The notes below the pieces were generated by a model. It made no database searches. It was not told the DNA's origin and saw only the letters and a program-made list of their open reading frames with translations. A stretch of 33,723 nt of DNA from Streptomyces sp. ISL-96 (GTDB taxonomy: Bacteria > Actinomycetota > Actinomycetes > Streptomycetales > Streptomycetaceae). The first letter of the stretch is position 1. Every line of letters starts with the position of its first letter. Made by a program: the position numbers and the translations under genes. Of this stretch, positions 24,932 to 33,553 are shown one piece after another. The DNA is taken from NCBI RefSeq assembly GCF_018614035.1, contig NZ_JAGGPA010000094.1:1-33723 (forward strand). The letters are read 5' to 3'.

Positions 24932-26073
24932 AGAAGACGACCGGAGCCCTCGTCGGTCTCTGCGCGACCGGACCGCTACTGCTGGCGCTTCCGATCCTTG
25001 GCATCGGCGCTGGGACCGCTTCGGCCTCGTGCTCGACCGACGGTGCACAGGGTGTGGACACCTCCGCCGTCGCCAAGCAGGTGAAGGCCATCCTGGACGG
25101 CGGCGACAAGGGGTCGGTCTCCGTACCGGGCCTGGACGCACCTGCCGATCAGGTCCCCAACGCCAAGACCATCCAGGCCACCGGCGTAGCGATGAACATC
25201 CCCGCCCGTGGGCAGGTCGTCGCCTTGGCGACCGCACTGCAGGAAAGCGGCCTGCGGAACCTGACCTATGGCGACCGCGACAGTCTGGGCTTGTTCCAGC
25301 AGCGGCCGTCGATGGGCTGGGGCACGGCCAGCGAGATCCTCAACCCGGTGCACGCCAGCACCAAGTTCTACGAGGGGCTCAAGAAGGTCTCCGGCTGGCA
25401 GTCCCTGTCCGTCACCCAGGCCGCCCAGGCGGTGCAGAAGTCGGGCTTCCCGGAGGCGTACGCCAAGTGGGAGCCGCTGGCCACCGCCCTGCAGCGGGCC
25501 ATCGAGCCCCTGCTGCAGAAGACCGGCGACCGGTCGCCGCACCCTTCACCGGCCGGCTCAGCCGACACCGGCAGCCCTTCACCCGATTCCGCGGGTGGCT
25601 GCTCGGCGGACGGCGACGGAACGGACTTCGGCACCATCCCGGCCGGCGCACTGCCGGACGAGTACAAGATCCCCGCCACTGCTCCCCCGAAGGTGCAGAC
25701 GGCGATCCGGTGGGCGCTGGGCCAGCTCGGCACGCCGTACCAGTGGGGCGGGAGCTGCACGGACTCCCACGGTAAAGACCCGATGGGCCGGTGCGACTGC
25801 TCCTCGCTGATGCAGCGGGCGTACCAGGCCGCCGGAGTCAGCCTGACGCGGACCACGTACACGCAGGTCAAGGACGGCAAGCCGGTGCCGGTCGACGCCC
25901 TGAAGCCGGGCGACCTCCTCTTCACCGAGGGGACGGCTGCCGTACCCGAGCACGTCGGGATGGCGATCGGGCAGGGCCTGATCGTCCATGCGCCGCACAC
26001 CGGTGACGTCGTACGGATCACGACCGTCGCCTCCTGGAAATCGCGGATTCTCGCGGCCCGCCGAGTCGTCTGA
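24928..26073 (+). CDS. Secreted lytic transglycosylase / NlpC-P60 peptidoglycan hydrolase of the conjugation system
   Basis: The 381-residue product starts at the ATG at 24928, which gives a clear signal peptide: MKKTTGALVGL, a hydrophobic stretch, then GTASASC near residues 31-36. Residues about 85-190 resemble a lysozyme-like transglycosylase domain, with ALQESGLRNLTYGDRDSLGL followed by FQQRPSMGWGT, where the Glu of QESGL would be catalytic. A Pro/Ser linker follows. Residues about 250-381 are an NlpC/P60 (C40) peptidase with CDCSSLMQRAY (Cys291), EHVGMAIG (His342) and VHAPHTG. Such bifunctional enzymes open the cell wall for Gram-positive type IV secretion, like VirB1 relatives. It opens the conjugation gene row. 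An upstream in-frame start at 24766 would bury the signal peptide and is unlikely. Confidence 0.88.
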   Translation: MKKTTGALVGLCATGPLLLALPILGIGAGTASASCSTDGAQGVDTSAVAKQVKAILDGGDKGSVSVPGLDAPADQVPNAKTIQATGVAMNIPARGQVVALATALQESGLRNLTYGDRDSLGLFQQRPSMGWGTASEILNPVHASTKFYEGLKKVSGWQSLSVTQAAQAVQKSGFPEAYAKWEPLATALQRAIEPLLQKTGDRSPHPSPAGSADTGSPSPDSAGGCSADGDGTDFGTIPAGALPDEYKIPATAPPKVQTAIRWALGQLGTPYQWGGSCTDSHGKDPMGRCDCSSLMQRAYQAAGVSLTRTTYTQVKDGKPVPVDALKPGDLLFTEGTAAVPEHVGMAIGQGLIVHAPHTGDVVRITTVASWKSRILAARRVV

Positions 26074-26160
26074 CCGGCGCTCCCCCTCCCTCCCCTCTAT
26101 TCGCACTGCTGGTTCGCCCCGCCGGGCTTTGGCGTGCGTTCATTCGAACTGGAGTTCCCC

Positions 26161-26469
26161 GTGTATCTCGCTGACCAGGTCATACAGCTCGCCTACGACC
26201 CCGGAATCAAGCCGAATGAGGGCGGGCTGCCGGGTCTCAACGTCCTTAAGCAGGTGATGGGCTCGATCAACCTCTTCGGGCTCATAGCCGTGGTCGGCGC
26301 CCTCGCCGTCAGTGCGGGCGTCTGGGCTTGGGGCCATCACTCGGGCGGTCACCAGGCCGAGGCGAACGGGAAGAAGGGCGTGCTGGTGAGCGCAGGCGCG
26401 GCCCTTCTGCTCGGCGCGGCCAACGGCGTGGTGGCGTTCTTCTCGACCCTCGGGACGCAGGTCCACTGA
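26161..26469 (+). CDS. Small two-helix membrane protein, DUF6112-like
   Basis: I chose the GTG at 26161 (MYLADQVIQLAYDPGIKPN), which has GGAG 6 bases upstream; a GTG at 26134 would add 9 residues without a good site. The 102-residue protein has two membrane helices, INLFGLIAVVGALAVSAGVW and VLVSAGAALLLGAANGVVAF, separated by a polar loop with HHSGGHQAEANGKKG. From memory it matches the DUF6112 family found in Streptomyces conjugation clusters. The size and two-helix form recall VirB2/VirB3-like small subunits, but this is inference. Its stop overlaps the next ATG by one base. Confidence 0.8.
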   Translation: MYLADQVIQLAYDPGIKPNEGGLPGLNVLKQVMGSINLFGLIAVVGALAVSAGVWAWGHHSGGHQAEANGKKGVLVSAGAALLLGAANGVVAFFSTLGTQVH

Positions 26470-27149
26470 TGGCTCAGCACTCCACCCACCCCGGCGGCGC
26501 ATCTCGCGTGCGCCGCCGGGCACTGCTCGGCACTGCCGTCCTGGCGGTGCTCGTCGCCCTCGCCGGCCTGGCTGCTTATGTCACGCGCGAGGGCGGAGGC
26601 CCCACCGGTACTCCGGCGCCACCGCCGAGTTCACCCACGGCGTCCTCGTCATCCGCGCCACCGTCCGGGCCACACACCCGGCCCCGCGACCTCCCCGTCC
26701 CGCCGAAGACCCACGACCCGATCAAGTACGGAAAGGCCGCCGCCGCAGCGCTGTGGTCGTACGACACCCGGGCGTACTCCCAGCCCGAGCTGCACAAGGC
26801 CCTGCGCGGCTGGCTGACCACGGAGTCGAAGTACGCCGACCCGGCCTCCGTCGACAAGGTCGTCCCCTCACCCGTGCTGTGGAAGGAAATGGCCTCCAAC
26901 AAGCAGCTCGCCACCGCCAAGATCAATGAGGGGCACTTCCCGCACGCCTTCGCCCAGGCCCTCCAGGACGACCCAGGGGCGATCACCCAGGCGTACGTGT
27001 ACGCCGTCACGGTCTCCGGCAAGCAGTCGATCGCCTGGAAGGGCTCGCCCGCCGGCGGTGCGGAGAGCCGTTCCACCACACTCGCGGTCCAGTGCCGGCC
27101 CGACCGTCCCTGCGCCCTAGTCGGCGTCATGCCGTCCGTCGCGCCCTGA
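26469..27149 (+). CDS. Single-pass membrane protein, VirB8/TcpC-like candidate
   Basis: The ATG at 26469 overlaps the previous TGA. The 226-residue product has a short basic N-terminus, one membrane helix (LLGTAVLAVLVALAGLAAYV), a Pro/Ser-rich linker, and an outer domain of about 145 residues (KYGKAAAAALWSYDTRAY and LHKALRGWLTTESKYADP onward, ending in TTLAVQCRPDRPCALVGVMP). This layout is that of VirB8/TcpC proteins, whose outer NTF2-like domain helps assemble the conjugation channel. Sequence similarity is too weak for me to be sure of the fold. Placement between the DUF6112-like and TrbL-like genes fits the role. Confidence 0.65.
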   Translation: MAQHSTHPGGASRVRRRALLGTAVLAVLVALAGLAAYVTREGGGPTGTPAPPPSSPTASSSSAPPSGPHTRPRDLPVPPKTHDPIKYGKAAAAALWSYDTRAYSQPELHKALRGWLTTESKYADPASVDKVVPSPVLWKEMASNKQLATAKINEGHFPHAFAQALQDDPGAITQAYVYAVTVSGKQSIAWKGSPAGGAESRSTTLAVQCRPDRPCALVGVMPSVAP

Positions 27150-27176
27150 CCCCTCTTCTAGAAAGGAGGTATCGCC

Positions 27177-28622
27177 ATGGGAGTCTGCGACTTCCCGCTA
27201 ATGGACAAGGTGTGCGGCGCCGTCGACTTCGCCACCAACCCCGCCGGAACCGTCACGGACGGCATCGGCGCGTGGATCGCGAAGTCGATGGGCGAACTGG
27301 CGGCCAGCGCGGCCGATCTCGCCGCCAAGGCCGTCAACGAGACGACCGCCATCGACCTTAGCGCCGGATGGTTCCGGGACAACTACGAACTCCTGCTGCC
27401 CATCGGGCTCGCTCTGACCGTCGGCATCTTCTGCATCCAGCTCATGACCGCGGCCTGGCGACGCGATGAACGCGCTCTTGCTCAGGCTGCGTTCGGCACC
27501 ATGACCGGCGTCCTCTTCAGCTTCTCCGCCATTGCCTTCACCACCGTCGCCATCACCGTGGTCGACGCCCTCTCCGACGGACTGTTTCAAGCAGCCAACA
27601 CCTCCGTCGACGACGCGATCCGGCGCGTGGTGAAGGTCAACCAGTTGGGGGCGATGTACGGCCTCGGCTGGGGCGTCCCAGCCCTGGTCGCCCTCGGGTG
27701 CGCGATCGGCGCCTTCCTCTACTGGGGCGTCATGGTCGCCCGCAAGGTCGGCGTCCTCATCATGGTCGCGCTCGCCGTGTTTGCCGGGGCCGGCGGCGGC
27801 TGGGAGGTCGCCAAGCGGTGGCGGCGCGGCTGGATCGAGGCCACGGCCACCCTGATCGTCTCCAAGCTCCTGATGACCATCGTCTTCCTCATCGGCGTCT
27901 CCGCCATGGGCAAGCCCGACACCAGCGACGGGATGGCGGCCCTGTCCGACGCGATGGCGGGCATCGTCGTGATGGTCCTCGTGCTGCTCTGCCCGTACGC
28001 GACGTACAAGTTCGTGCACTGGGCCAGCGACGGCGGCGGCCACGACGACCTGCACCGCACCAGCGTCGCCGGCATGGCGGTCGCAGCCGGGGCGGCGAAG
28101 ACCGCGGGCACCCTGGCGATGCAGGCCAGCACCGGTGCTCCCGCTCCCCAGGGGCCGAACCAGGTCCCCGGTGCGGGCGCCGATGGCGTCGCCTCCGGCA
28201 TCAATCCTGCCGGCGGCAACCTCAGCAAGGAGGGTATTGACGCCGGTCCGCCCAAGCCGCAGACCCGCTTCCGGTACGGCGAGGACCCGAACGCGACCGG
28301 CGACAAGGGCCGGGCCCTGAATCCAGCGGCCCGGGATCCCACCGCTGATCACGCGCCCCAGCGCGAACGAAGCGGAACGGTCCGAGGTGGTCGTCCACGG
28401 CGTCACCGGCAGTTCCGACTCTCTCGTCGGCGCGTCGGCACCGGGCGGCAGCATGACCTCCATGCCGCCTGTCGGCCCTTCGACTGCGCCGCCGCCCCCC
28501 GCCGGACCGTCGGCCACCGGTTCTCCGACGCCGACGAACTGGGTGTTCCCCACCCAGCCGCCGTCGGGTTCCTGACCCATCACACCCGGGGCGGGCTGTA
28601 CACCACCGCCGCCCCACCGTGA
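27177..28622 (+). CDS. TrbL/VirB6-like polytopic conjugation protein, apparent 3' frameshift
   Basis: The ATG at 27177 follows a near-perfect AAAGGAGGT. The protein has about six membrane helices between residues 69 and 280 (for example LLLPIGLALTVGIFCIQLM, VLIMVALAVFAGAGGGW, LIVSKLLMTIVFLIGVSAM and GIVVMVLVLLCPYATYKFV), then a polar Gly/Pro/Ala tail. This is the form of TrbL/VirB6 inner-membrane channel subunits. After about residue 400 the sequence turns into an Arg/His-rich stretch (RGGRPRRHRQFRLSRRR) typical of a wrong frame. The +1 frame instead reads NEAERSEVVVHGVTGSSDSL and ends in PPSGS at a TGA at 28573-28575. I infer a frameshift between about 28320 and 28387. The membrane core is intact either way. 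Confidence 0.82.
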   Translation: MGVCDFPLMDKVCGAVDFATNPAGTVTDGIGAWIAKSMGELAASAADLAAKAVNETTAIDLSAGWFRDNYELLLPIGLALTVGIFCIQLMTAAWRRDERALAQAAFGTMTGVLFSFSAIAFTTVAITVVDALSDGLFQAANTSVDDAIRRVVKVNQLGAMYGLGWGVPALVALGCAIGAFLYWGVMVARKVGVLIMVALAVFAGAGGGWEVAKRWRRGWIEATATLIVSKLLMTIVFLIGVSAMGKPDTSDGMAALSDAMAGIVVMVLVLLCPYATYKFVHWASDGGGHDDLHRTSVAGMAVAAGAAKTAGTLAMQASTGAPAPQGPNQVPGAGADGVASGINPAGGNLSKEGIDAGPPKPQTRFRYGEDPNATGDKGRALNPAARDPTADHAPQRERSGTVRGGRPRRHRQFRLSRRRVGTGRQHDLHAACRPFDCAAAPRRTVGHRFSDADELGVPHPAAVGFLTHHTRGGLYTTAAPP

Positions 28623-28706
28623 CCGACCAGCAGAGGAGTCCTCCCATGACCTCCAGAAGAGCGCCGCGCGCCCGTCCTCCGCCCGCTCCCACCGTCTGGA
28701 ATCACC

Positions 28707-30173
28707 ATGTCCGGCGAGCACCAGGCCCCTACAGCCACCGTGAAGTTCCCCCACCGCAGCAGGCGCGGCATCCTGCTCGGCCTGACCGCCCCGCAGCTGA
28801 TCGTCGCCAGCCTCACCGGCCTTCTCCTTCTCGCCGTCGTCCTCACCCGCGGCGTGGTCGGCGCCCTCCAGCTCATCCCGCTGTGGGCCGTCATCGCCCT
28901 CCTCGTCTTCGTCCGCCACCGTGGCCGTGCCCTGGCGGACTGGGCTCCGATCGTCACCCGGTACGTCTTGCGCCGAATGCGTGGCCAGCTCGTCTGGCTC
29001 ACCCGGCCTTCCCGTCGGCCGACCCGAGAAGGACTCCTCCACCTTCCCGGCACCGCCGCCAGCCTGCGCGTGGTCACCGCCCCCGACGGCCGGTACGGTG
29101 CGGTCCACGATCCCCACAGCGGCACGCTGACCGCCGTGGTCAAGGTCTCCTCCCGCGCCTACGCGCTGCTCGACCCGGGCACCCAGCAGGCCAACGTCAA
29201 CGGCTGGGGACGCGCGCTGGCCGCGCTCGCCCGTACCGGGCAGATCGCCCGCATCCAGGTGATCGAGCGCACCGTCCCGGACTCCGGCGACGCGCTTCGC
29301 CGCTACTGGGAAGAGCACGGCCGACCCCACGCCCCCATGGCCGGCGCGATCTACAGCGAGCTGATCCAGAGCGCGGGCCCGGCAGCGGCACCCCACGAGG
29401 CATACGTCGCAGTGGCGCTGGACATCAAGGCCGCGCGACGGCTGATCAACCAGGCGGGCGGTGGCCTGACCGGCTCCTTCAGCGTCCTGGCGCAGCTGAC
29501 CTCCACCTTCGACCAGGCCGCGCGGACCGCCGGGCTCAACCCCACCGGCTGGCTCACCGACCGCGAGATCGCCGCCGTCGTGCGCACCGCCTACGACCCC
29601 AAGGCCCTCACGGCGCTGGACCGGTGGTCCACCGCCGGCCGTCCCGAGGCCGAGCCCGCAGCCGCCGGCCCTGTCGTGGTCGTCGAGAAGGCGGACCACA
29701 TCGCGACCGACTCGGCCGTCCACGCCACGTACTGGGTGGAGAACTGGCCGAGGACCGAAACGTCGGCTGGCTTCCTGCACCAGCTCCTGTTCACCGGCGG
29801 GGTCCGGCGCACGCTGTCGCTCTCCTACGAGCCGAAGGGACTGGACGCAGCCCTGCGCGACGTCCAGCGCAAGAAGGCCAGCGTGATCGCCGATGCCGCC
29901 GAGCGGGCCCGGCGCGGCCAGGTCGACTCCGAGGCGGACTCGATCGAGTACCAGGACATCAAGTCCCGCGAGCGCCAGCTCATCGCGGGCCACGCCGATG
30001 TCGCCCTGACCGGGCTGCTGACAGTCTCGGCCGACTCCGAGGACGAACTCCGCTCCGCCTGCGCGGTCGTGGAGACCGCCGCCGTCGGCGCCCAGCTCGA
30101 CGTCCGGCCGCTGACCTGGCAGCAGGCGGAAGCGTTCACCGCCGCCGCTCTGCCGCTCGCGCTCGCCGCCTGA
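28707..30173 (+). CDS. SCO6880/PrgI-like conjugation protein
   Basis: This 488-residue protein has two N-terminal membrane helices (PQLIVASLTGLLLLAVVL and LQLIPLWAVIALLVFV), as in PrgI/TcpE-like subunits, and then a large cytoplasmic part of about 400 residues. I recognise it as the SCO6880 family, present in actinomycete conjugation clusters next to a VirB4 ATPase. Conserved-looking stretches include YVLRRMRGQLVWLTRPSRRP, LHLPGTAASLRVVTAPDG, YDPKALTALDRW and LHQLLFTGGVRRTLSLSY; the last part resembles the N-terminal, non-ATPase portion of VirB4. It probably docks the ATPase to the channel. Stop codons upstream in the same frame leave only the ATG at 28707 as start, with a weak TGGAA site. 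Confidence 0.85.
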   Translation: MSGEHQAPTATVKFPHRSRRGILLGLTAPQLIVASLTGLLLLAVVLTRGVVGALQLIPLWAVIALLVFVRHRGRALADWAPIVTRYVLRRMRGQLVWLTRPSRRPTREGLLHLPGTAASLRVVTAPDGRYGAVHDPHSGTLTAVVKVSSRAYALLDPGTQQANVNGWGRALAALARTGQIARIQVIERTVPDSGDALRRYWEEHGRPHAPMAGAIYSELIQSAGPAAAPHEAYVAVALDIKAARRLINQAGGGLTGSFSVLAQLTSTFDQAARTAGLNPTGWLTDREIAAVVRTAYDPKALTALDRWSTAGRPEAEPAAAGPVVVVEKADHIATDSAVHATYWVENWPRTETSAGFLHQLLFTGGVRRTLSLSYEPKGLDAALRDVQRKKASVIADAAERARRGQVDSEADSIEYQDIKSRERQLIAGHADVALTGLLTVSADSEDELRSACAVVETAAVGAQLDVRPLTWQQAEAFTAAALPLALAA

Positions 30174-30207
30174 CGCCGGCCTCCCCTCTCCTCGAAAGAG
30201 CACCCTC

Positions 30208-30660
30208 ATGTCCCGCACTCCCAGCCCGACCGCGCAGGACTTCGTGCCCTTCGCCACCGCCGCGCTCGACTTCCACCGCGCGCTCAACCTCCCCGGCGGC
30301 CCGCTCGTCACCAGCCGGGCCGAGCTGGACGCTCTGCACGCGCATCTCGTTTCGGTGCACGGGCTCCTCGACGCCCATGCAGCCCGTACCGGTCAGCTCG
30401 TGCCGATCGAAGGTGACCAGCTTCGCGCCGCCCGCACCCGGATCTGGCAGGCCGCCGACCACGTCCACGCCGCCTACCACGCGGCGCCCCGGCCGGATTC
30501 GGGCGACGTGCCTGAACCCGAGGCGTGCCAGGCCGGCCTGCCCGAAGGGGCGCCGGAGCTGACCATCTGCCAGCGCCACCAGCGCGCCGCACACCTGGTC
30601 CGCCGCCGTACCACCCCGGCCGACCTGCACACGCCGTTCACCGGCCTCGTCCGCCGCTGA
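30208..30660 (+). CDS. DUF6238-like protein of the conjugation cluster
   Basis: This 150-residue soluble protein starts at an ATG 35 bp after the preceding gene, with GAAAGAG as a modest binding site. It is mainly helical: FVPFATAALDFHRALNLPGG, SRAELDALHAHLVSVHGLLD and AARTRIWQAADHVHAAYH, then a Cys/His-bearing tail (EACQAG and CQRHQRAAHLVRRR). From memory it fits DUF6238, a family seen between SCO6880-like and VirB4-like genes in Streptomyces. The function is unknown. Confidence 0.7.
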   Translation: MSRTPSPTAQDFVPFATAALDFHRALNLPGGPLVTSRAELDALHAHLVSVHGLLDAHAARTGQLVPIEGDQLRAARTRIWQAADHVHAAYHAAPRPDSGDVPEPEACQAGLPEGAPELTICQRHQRAAHLVRRRTTPADLHTPFTGLVRR

Positions 30661-30687
30661 CCCCATCACCTGTCTGGAGAAACGTTC

Positions 30688-32193
30688 ATGCCCCGTACCC
30701 GCGCCAGCGCCTCTCCCCTGTACGTGCCGCACAAGGCTTCGCGGGCCCAGCAGAAGGCCGCCCGAGCCGGATTCGCCGAGGCCCGCCGCCAGGCGCGCCT
30801 CGCCGGAACACCGCCCAAGCACCGCGCCGAGGAAACCCTCGACCCGGAGCTGCGGCCGACCTACCCGCCGACCGGTCGTCCCGGTTCGACCTCGGCCCGG
30901 GGCGGCAAGCTCCGCCTGCCCGCCCACCGGATGACCACCGCCACCGCTTCGGGGGCCTACCCCTTCGTGGCCGAGGGCGGCCTGGGGGCGGAGGGCATCT
31001 TCATCGGCCGCGACGTCCACGCCGAAGCCGCCTTCTGTTTCGATCCGTTCTCGCTGTACAGCAGCGGCCGGATCGAGGGCTTCACGAACCCCAACGCGGT
31101 CCTCGCCGGGATCATCGGCATGGGCAAATCGGCACTGGCGAAGTCCATCGCCACCCGGTCGATCGCCCACGGCTACCGGATCTACATTCCCTGCGACCCG
31201 AAGGGCGAGTGGACCGGCGTCGCGCAGGCCCTCGGCGGCTACAGCATCGCCCTGGGCCCCGGCCTCCCGGGCCGGCTGAACCCACTGGACGCCCCGGCCC
31301 GGCCCGCCTCCGTCAGCGAGGACGACTGGGCCACCGAGGTCCGAAAGCGCCGTCTCCTGCTCCTGGCCGGCCTGGCGCGCACCGTCCTCAAGCGCGACCT
31401 GCTGCCGATGGAGCACACCGCCCTCGACCTCGCCCTCGACCTGGTCGTCGTCGAGGCAACCGCCCCTGGCACCGTGCCGCTGCTGGGAGAGATCGCGCAC
31501 GCCCTCGGCTCGCCCGAACGCCTCGACCGGGCCCTCGGCCACCAGGCCGGACACCTCGGGTCCGCCGCCCAGGACCTCGCGCACGCCCTGCGCCGCCTGG
31601 TACACGGCGACCTCAGCGGCATGTTCGATGCCCCCTCGACGGTGGCGTTCGATCCGACCGCGCCGATGCTGTCCATCGACCTCTCCCGCCTTGGCGGCTC
31701 CGGAGACGACACGGCCTTGGTCCTCGCGATGACCTGCGCGAGCGCGTGGATGGAGTCCGCCCTCGCCGACCCCGACGGCGGCCGGCGCTGGGTGATCTAC
31801 GACGAGGCATGGCGGCTGATGAGGCACGTCGGCCTGCTCGAACGGATGCAGTCGCAGTGGAAGCTCTCCCGTGGTCTCGGCATCGCGAACTTGATGGTCA
31901 TCCACCGTCTCAGCGACCTGCTCTCGGCGGGTGATGCCGGTTCGCGCGGCCGGGTGCTGGCCGAGGGCCTCCTGGCCGACTGCTCCACCCGCATCATCTA
32001 CCGCCAGGAGCCCGACCAGCTCGCCGCCGCCGCGTCGCTGCTCGGCCTGACCGGCGTCGAGACCCAGGCGGTGTCCGCCCTGACCAAGGGCCGGGGCCTG
32101 TGGAAGGTCGCCGGCCGTTCCTTCATCACGCAGCACATCCTGCACCCGGCCGAGCGCGAGCTGTTCGACACCGACGCCCGCATGTCGGCCTAG
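30688..32193 (+). CDS. VirB4-like conjugation ATPase
   Basis: This 501-residue ATPase has Walker A GIIGMGKSAL near residues 141-150, followed by YIPCDPKGEW, and Walker B VIYDEAWRLM (Asp372, Glu373). The C-terminal part contains IANLMVIHRLSDLL and a sensor-like CSTRIIYRQE, as in VirB4/TraC/TrbE ATPases and FtsK-HerA relatives. The N-terminal 100 residues are basic and Pro-rich. It is shorter than classic VirB4 (about 800 residues); the missing VirB4 N-terminal domain may be supplied by the SCO6880-like neighbour, which is inference. It should power pilus/channel assembly or substrate transfer at the inner membrane. The start ATG has TCTGGAGAAA upstream. Confidence 0.88.
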   Translation: MPRTRASASPLYVPHKASRAQQKAARAGFAEARRQARLAGTPPKHRAEETLDPELRPTYPPTGRPGSTSARGGKLRLPAHRMTTATASGAYPFVAEGGLGAEGIFIGRDVHAEAAFCFDPFSLYSSGRIEGFTNPNAVLAGIIGMGKSALAKSIATRSIAHGYRIYIPCDPKGEWTGVAQALGGYSIALGPGLPGRLNPLDAPARPASVSEDDWATEVRKRRLLLLAGLARTVLKRDLLPMEHTALDLALDLVVVEATAPGTVPLLGEIAHALGSPERLDRALGHQAGHLGSAAQDLAHALRRLVHGDLSGMFDAPSTVAFDPTAPMLSIDLSRLGGSGDDTALVLAMTCASAWMESALADPDGGRRWVIYDEAWRLMRHVGLLERMQSQWKLSRGLGIANLMVIHRLSDLLSAGDAGSRGRVLAEGLLADCSTRIIYRQEPDQLAAAASLLGLTGVETQAVSALTKGRGLWKVAGRSFITQHILHPAERELFDTDARMSA

Positions 32194-32226
32194 CTCAACC
32201 CGCCATCTCAGTAAGGGAGTTATCTC

Positions 32227-32727
32227 TTGCCTTCAACCGTATCGCGGGCAGGCCGCCGAACTCGCGGAAGCGTCCGAACTCTGGCTGCGAGTCCGGGCCT
32301 CGGCACTCCGACCGCCGACGGGAATGACCGTCTCGCCGCCGCCCGGCCCGAAGAGTTCGAGGAGCTGTTCTCGACGATCCTCACGGGGGACTTCGGTGCA
32401 GTGGCCCGGCTGCACCAGGCGCTCGAAACCGCCTCGGAGTGGTGCCGCGAGCACGGTGTCCGCAGCAGCGCCGCCGAGCTGGACGTCCTCGCCGGACGCC
32501 TGGCCGATCTCGGCGAGGAGCTGCGCCTCGTGGGCGAGGGCATCGGCCACGAGAGCCGATCGCATCGAGCGGCAGCGGCAGCCCGTACCTCTCCGGCCGT
32601 CTCGGCACGAGGGGCTACCCACCGGTCCGCTGACCGCGACGTCTGCTCCTCTGCCGCCGGCCCCTGTCCGTTCGCTGCCGTGCTCACGGTGAAGACCGGC
32701 ACAGGAACAAGGATCGATCATGTCTAG
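32227..32727 (+). CDS. Small helical protein of unknown function, TTG start
   Basis: This gene uses a TTG start at 32227 with AAGGGAG at 32213-32219, a good spacing of 7. The 166-residue product has a disordered basic N-terminus, a helical middle (EEFEELFSTILTGDFGAVAR, then HQALETASEWCREHG and ELDVLAGRLADLGEELRLVG) and a low-complexity tail. Its TAG overlaps the next ATG by 8 bases, which ties it to the operon. I do not recognise a family. Its position after the ATPase suggests an accessory role in transfer. Confidence 0.6.
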   Translation: MPSTVSRAGRRTRGSVRTLAASPGLGTPTADGNDRLAAARPEEFEELFSTILTGDFGAVARLHQALETASEWCREHGVRSSAAELDVLAGRLADLGEELRLVGEGIGHESRSHRAAAAARTSPAVSARGATHRSADRDVCSSAAGPCPFAAVLTVKTGTGTRIDHV

Positions 32728-33418
32728 CTCTTCCACTTCTCCCGCATCGGCCGAGAACCAGCCGCCGTCGACCACCGATCACCTGGAGTGGCGGCGGCAC
32801 CTACCGGCCCTTGCCTCCGCCGCCGCCGGCATCAATCAGGCGTCCGACGCCTGGGACGCGGTCTCGGACTCCTTCTGCGACCAGGACGGCTGGCCCATCG
32901 ACGAGGAGGGCTACGCGGACGGCAAGGTGAAACGCGACGCCGAGGCGTGGAAACACGCCGAGGTCTTCCTCGACCACGGCCCCGAGGTGCTGGCCGGGGT
33001 GCGCGCCGCCGCTGACGGTCCCGACTACGTCGAGGGGCCGATCAGCGACGACCTCCGCCGGCTGCGCGGGATCGACACCACCCTGGAGCGAGCGGGTCAG
33101 CTCCGGCACGAGTGGGACCAGATCATGGCGCTCATGGACGCCTCGCTCCCGGGCTCACTGAAGCTCTACCAGGAGCATGCGGAGGAGCACCGCAATTCCG
33201 AGGGCTGGCACCACGCGCACGAGCTGTCCTACCAGGGCCCCGCGCTCGTCCGGGCCGCCGAGTACCTGGCCCACCGGGCGGACGCCGAACAGCCTTCGCA
33301 GGCCGAACGTGCGCGCGTGGCCCTCGCCCGGTCCACTTCCGGCGCCCACGGCGTCCCACCCGCTTCGCCGCTTGCGCCTCCGGCGTCGAATCCGCCGGCC
33401 CCCGGTCGTTCCCGCTGA
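32720..33418 (+). CDS. Acidic/helical protein of unknown function
   Basis: This 232-residue protein begins at an ATG inside the end of the previous gene, with AAGGATC upstream. It is soluble and mostly helical, with two similar Trp/His-rich stretches: DAEAWKHAEVFLDHGPEVLA near residue 75 and GWHHAHELSYQGPALVRAAE near 160. These may be an internal duplication of a helical unit. The last 35 residues are a Pro/Ala/Ser-rich, probably disordered tail. No family or active site is recognised. Confidence 0.65.
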   Translation: MSSSSTSPASAENQPPSTTDHLEWRRHLPALASAAAGINQASDAWDAVSDSFCDQDGWPIDEEGYADGKVKRDAEAWKHAEVFLDHGPEVLAGVRAAADGPDYVEGPISDDLRRLRGIDTTLERAGQLRHEWDQIMALMDASLPGSLKLYQEHAEEHRNSEGWHHAHELSYQGPALVRAAEYLAHRADAEQPSQAERARVALARSTSGAHGVPPASPLAPPASNPPAPGRSR

Positions 33419-33553
33419 CGCTCCTAGCACCGAGTCGCGGCTGCACCAAACCGACCGACCGCCAGATCCTCATGGATCACCGCACCCCTTCCAGCCCCCA
33501 CGCGCCCGCAGCTCGCGCCGTCGGCCCGGGGCGTCCGGCAACGGAGAAAGCCC

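Noticed and set aside
27198..30311. Very long open frame on the minus strand (1037 codons)
   Set aside because: It runs antisense to two well-supported conjugation genes; composition is Gly/Arg/Asp-rich without motifs, so it is a high-GC artefact.
28619..30562. Long plus-strand frame starting near a good AGGAG site (ATG 28646)
   Set aside because: It overlaps the SCO6880-like gene in another frame and encodes a Pro/Arg-rich sequence without motifs. The SCO6880 frame has clear membrane helices and family patterns.
30136..32145. Minus-strand frame of 669 codons
   Set aside because: It is antisense to the DUF6238-like and VirB4-like genes and shows no recognisable domain.
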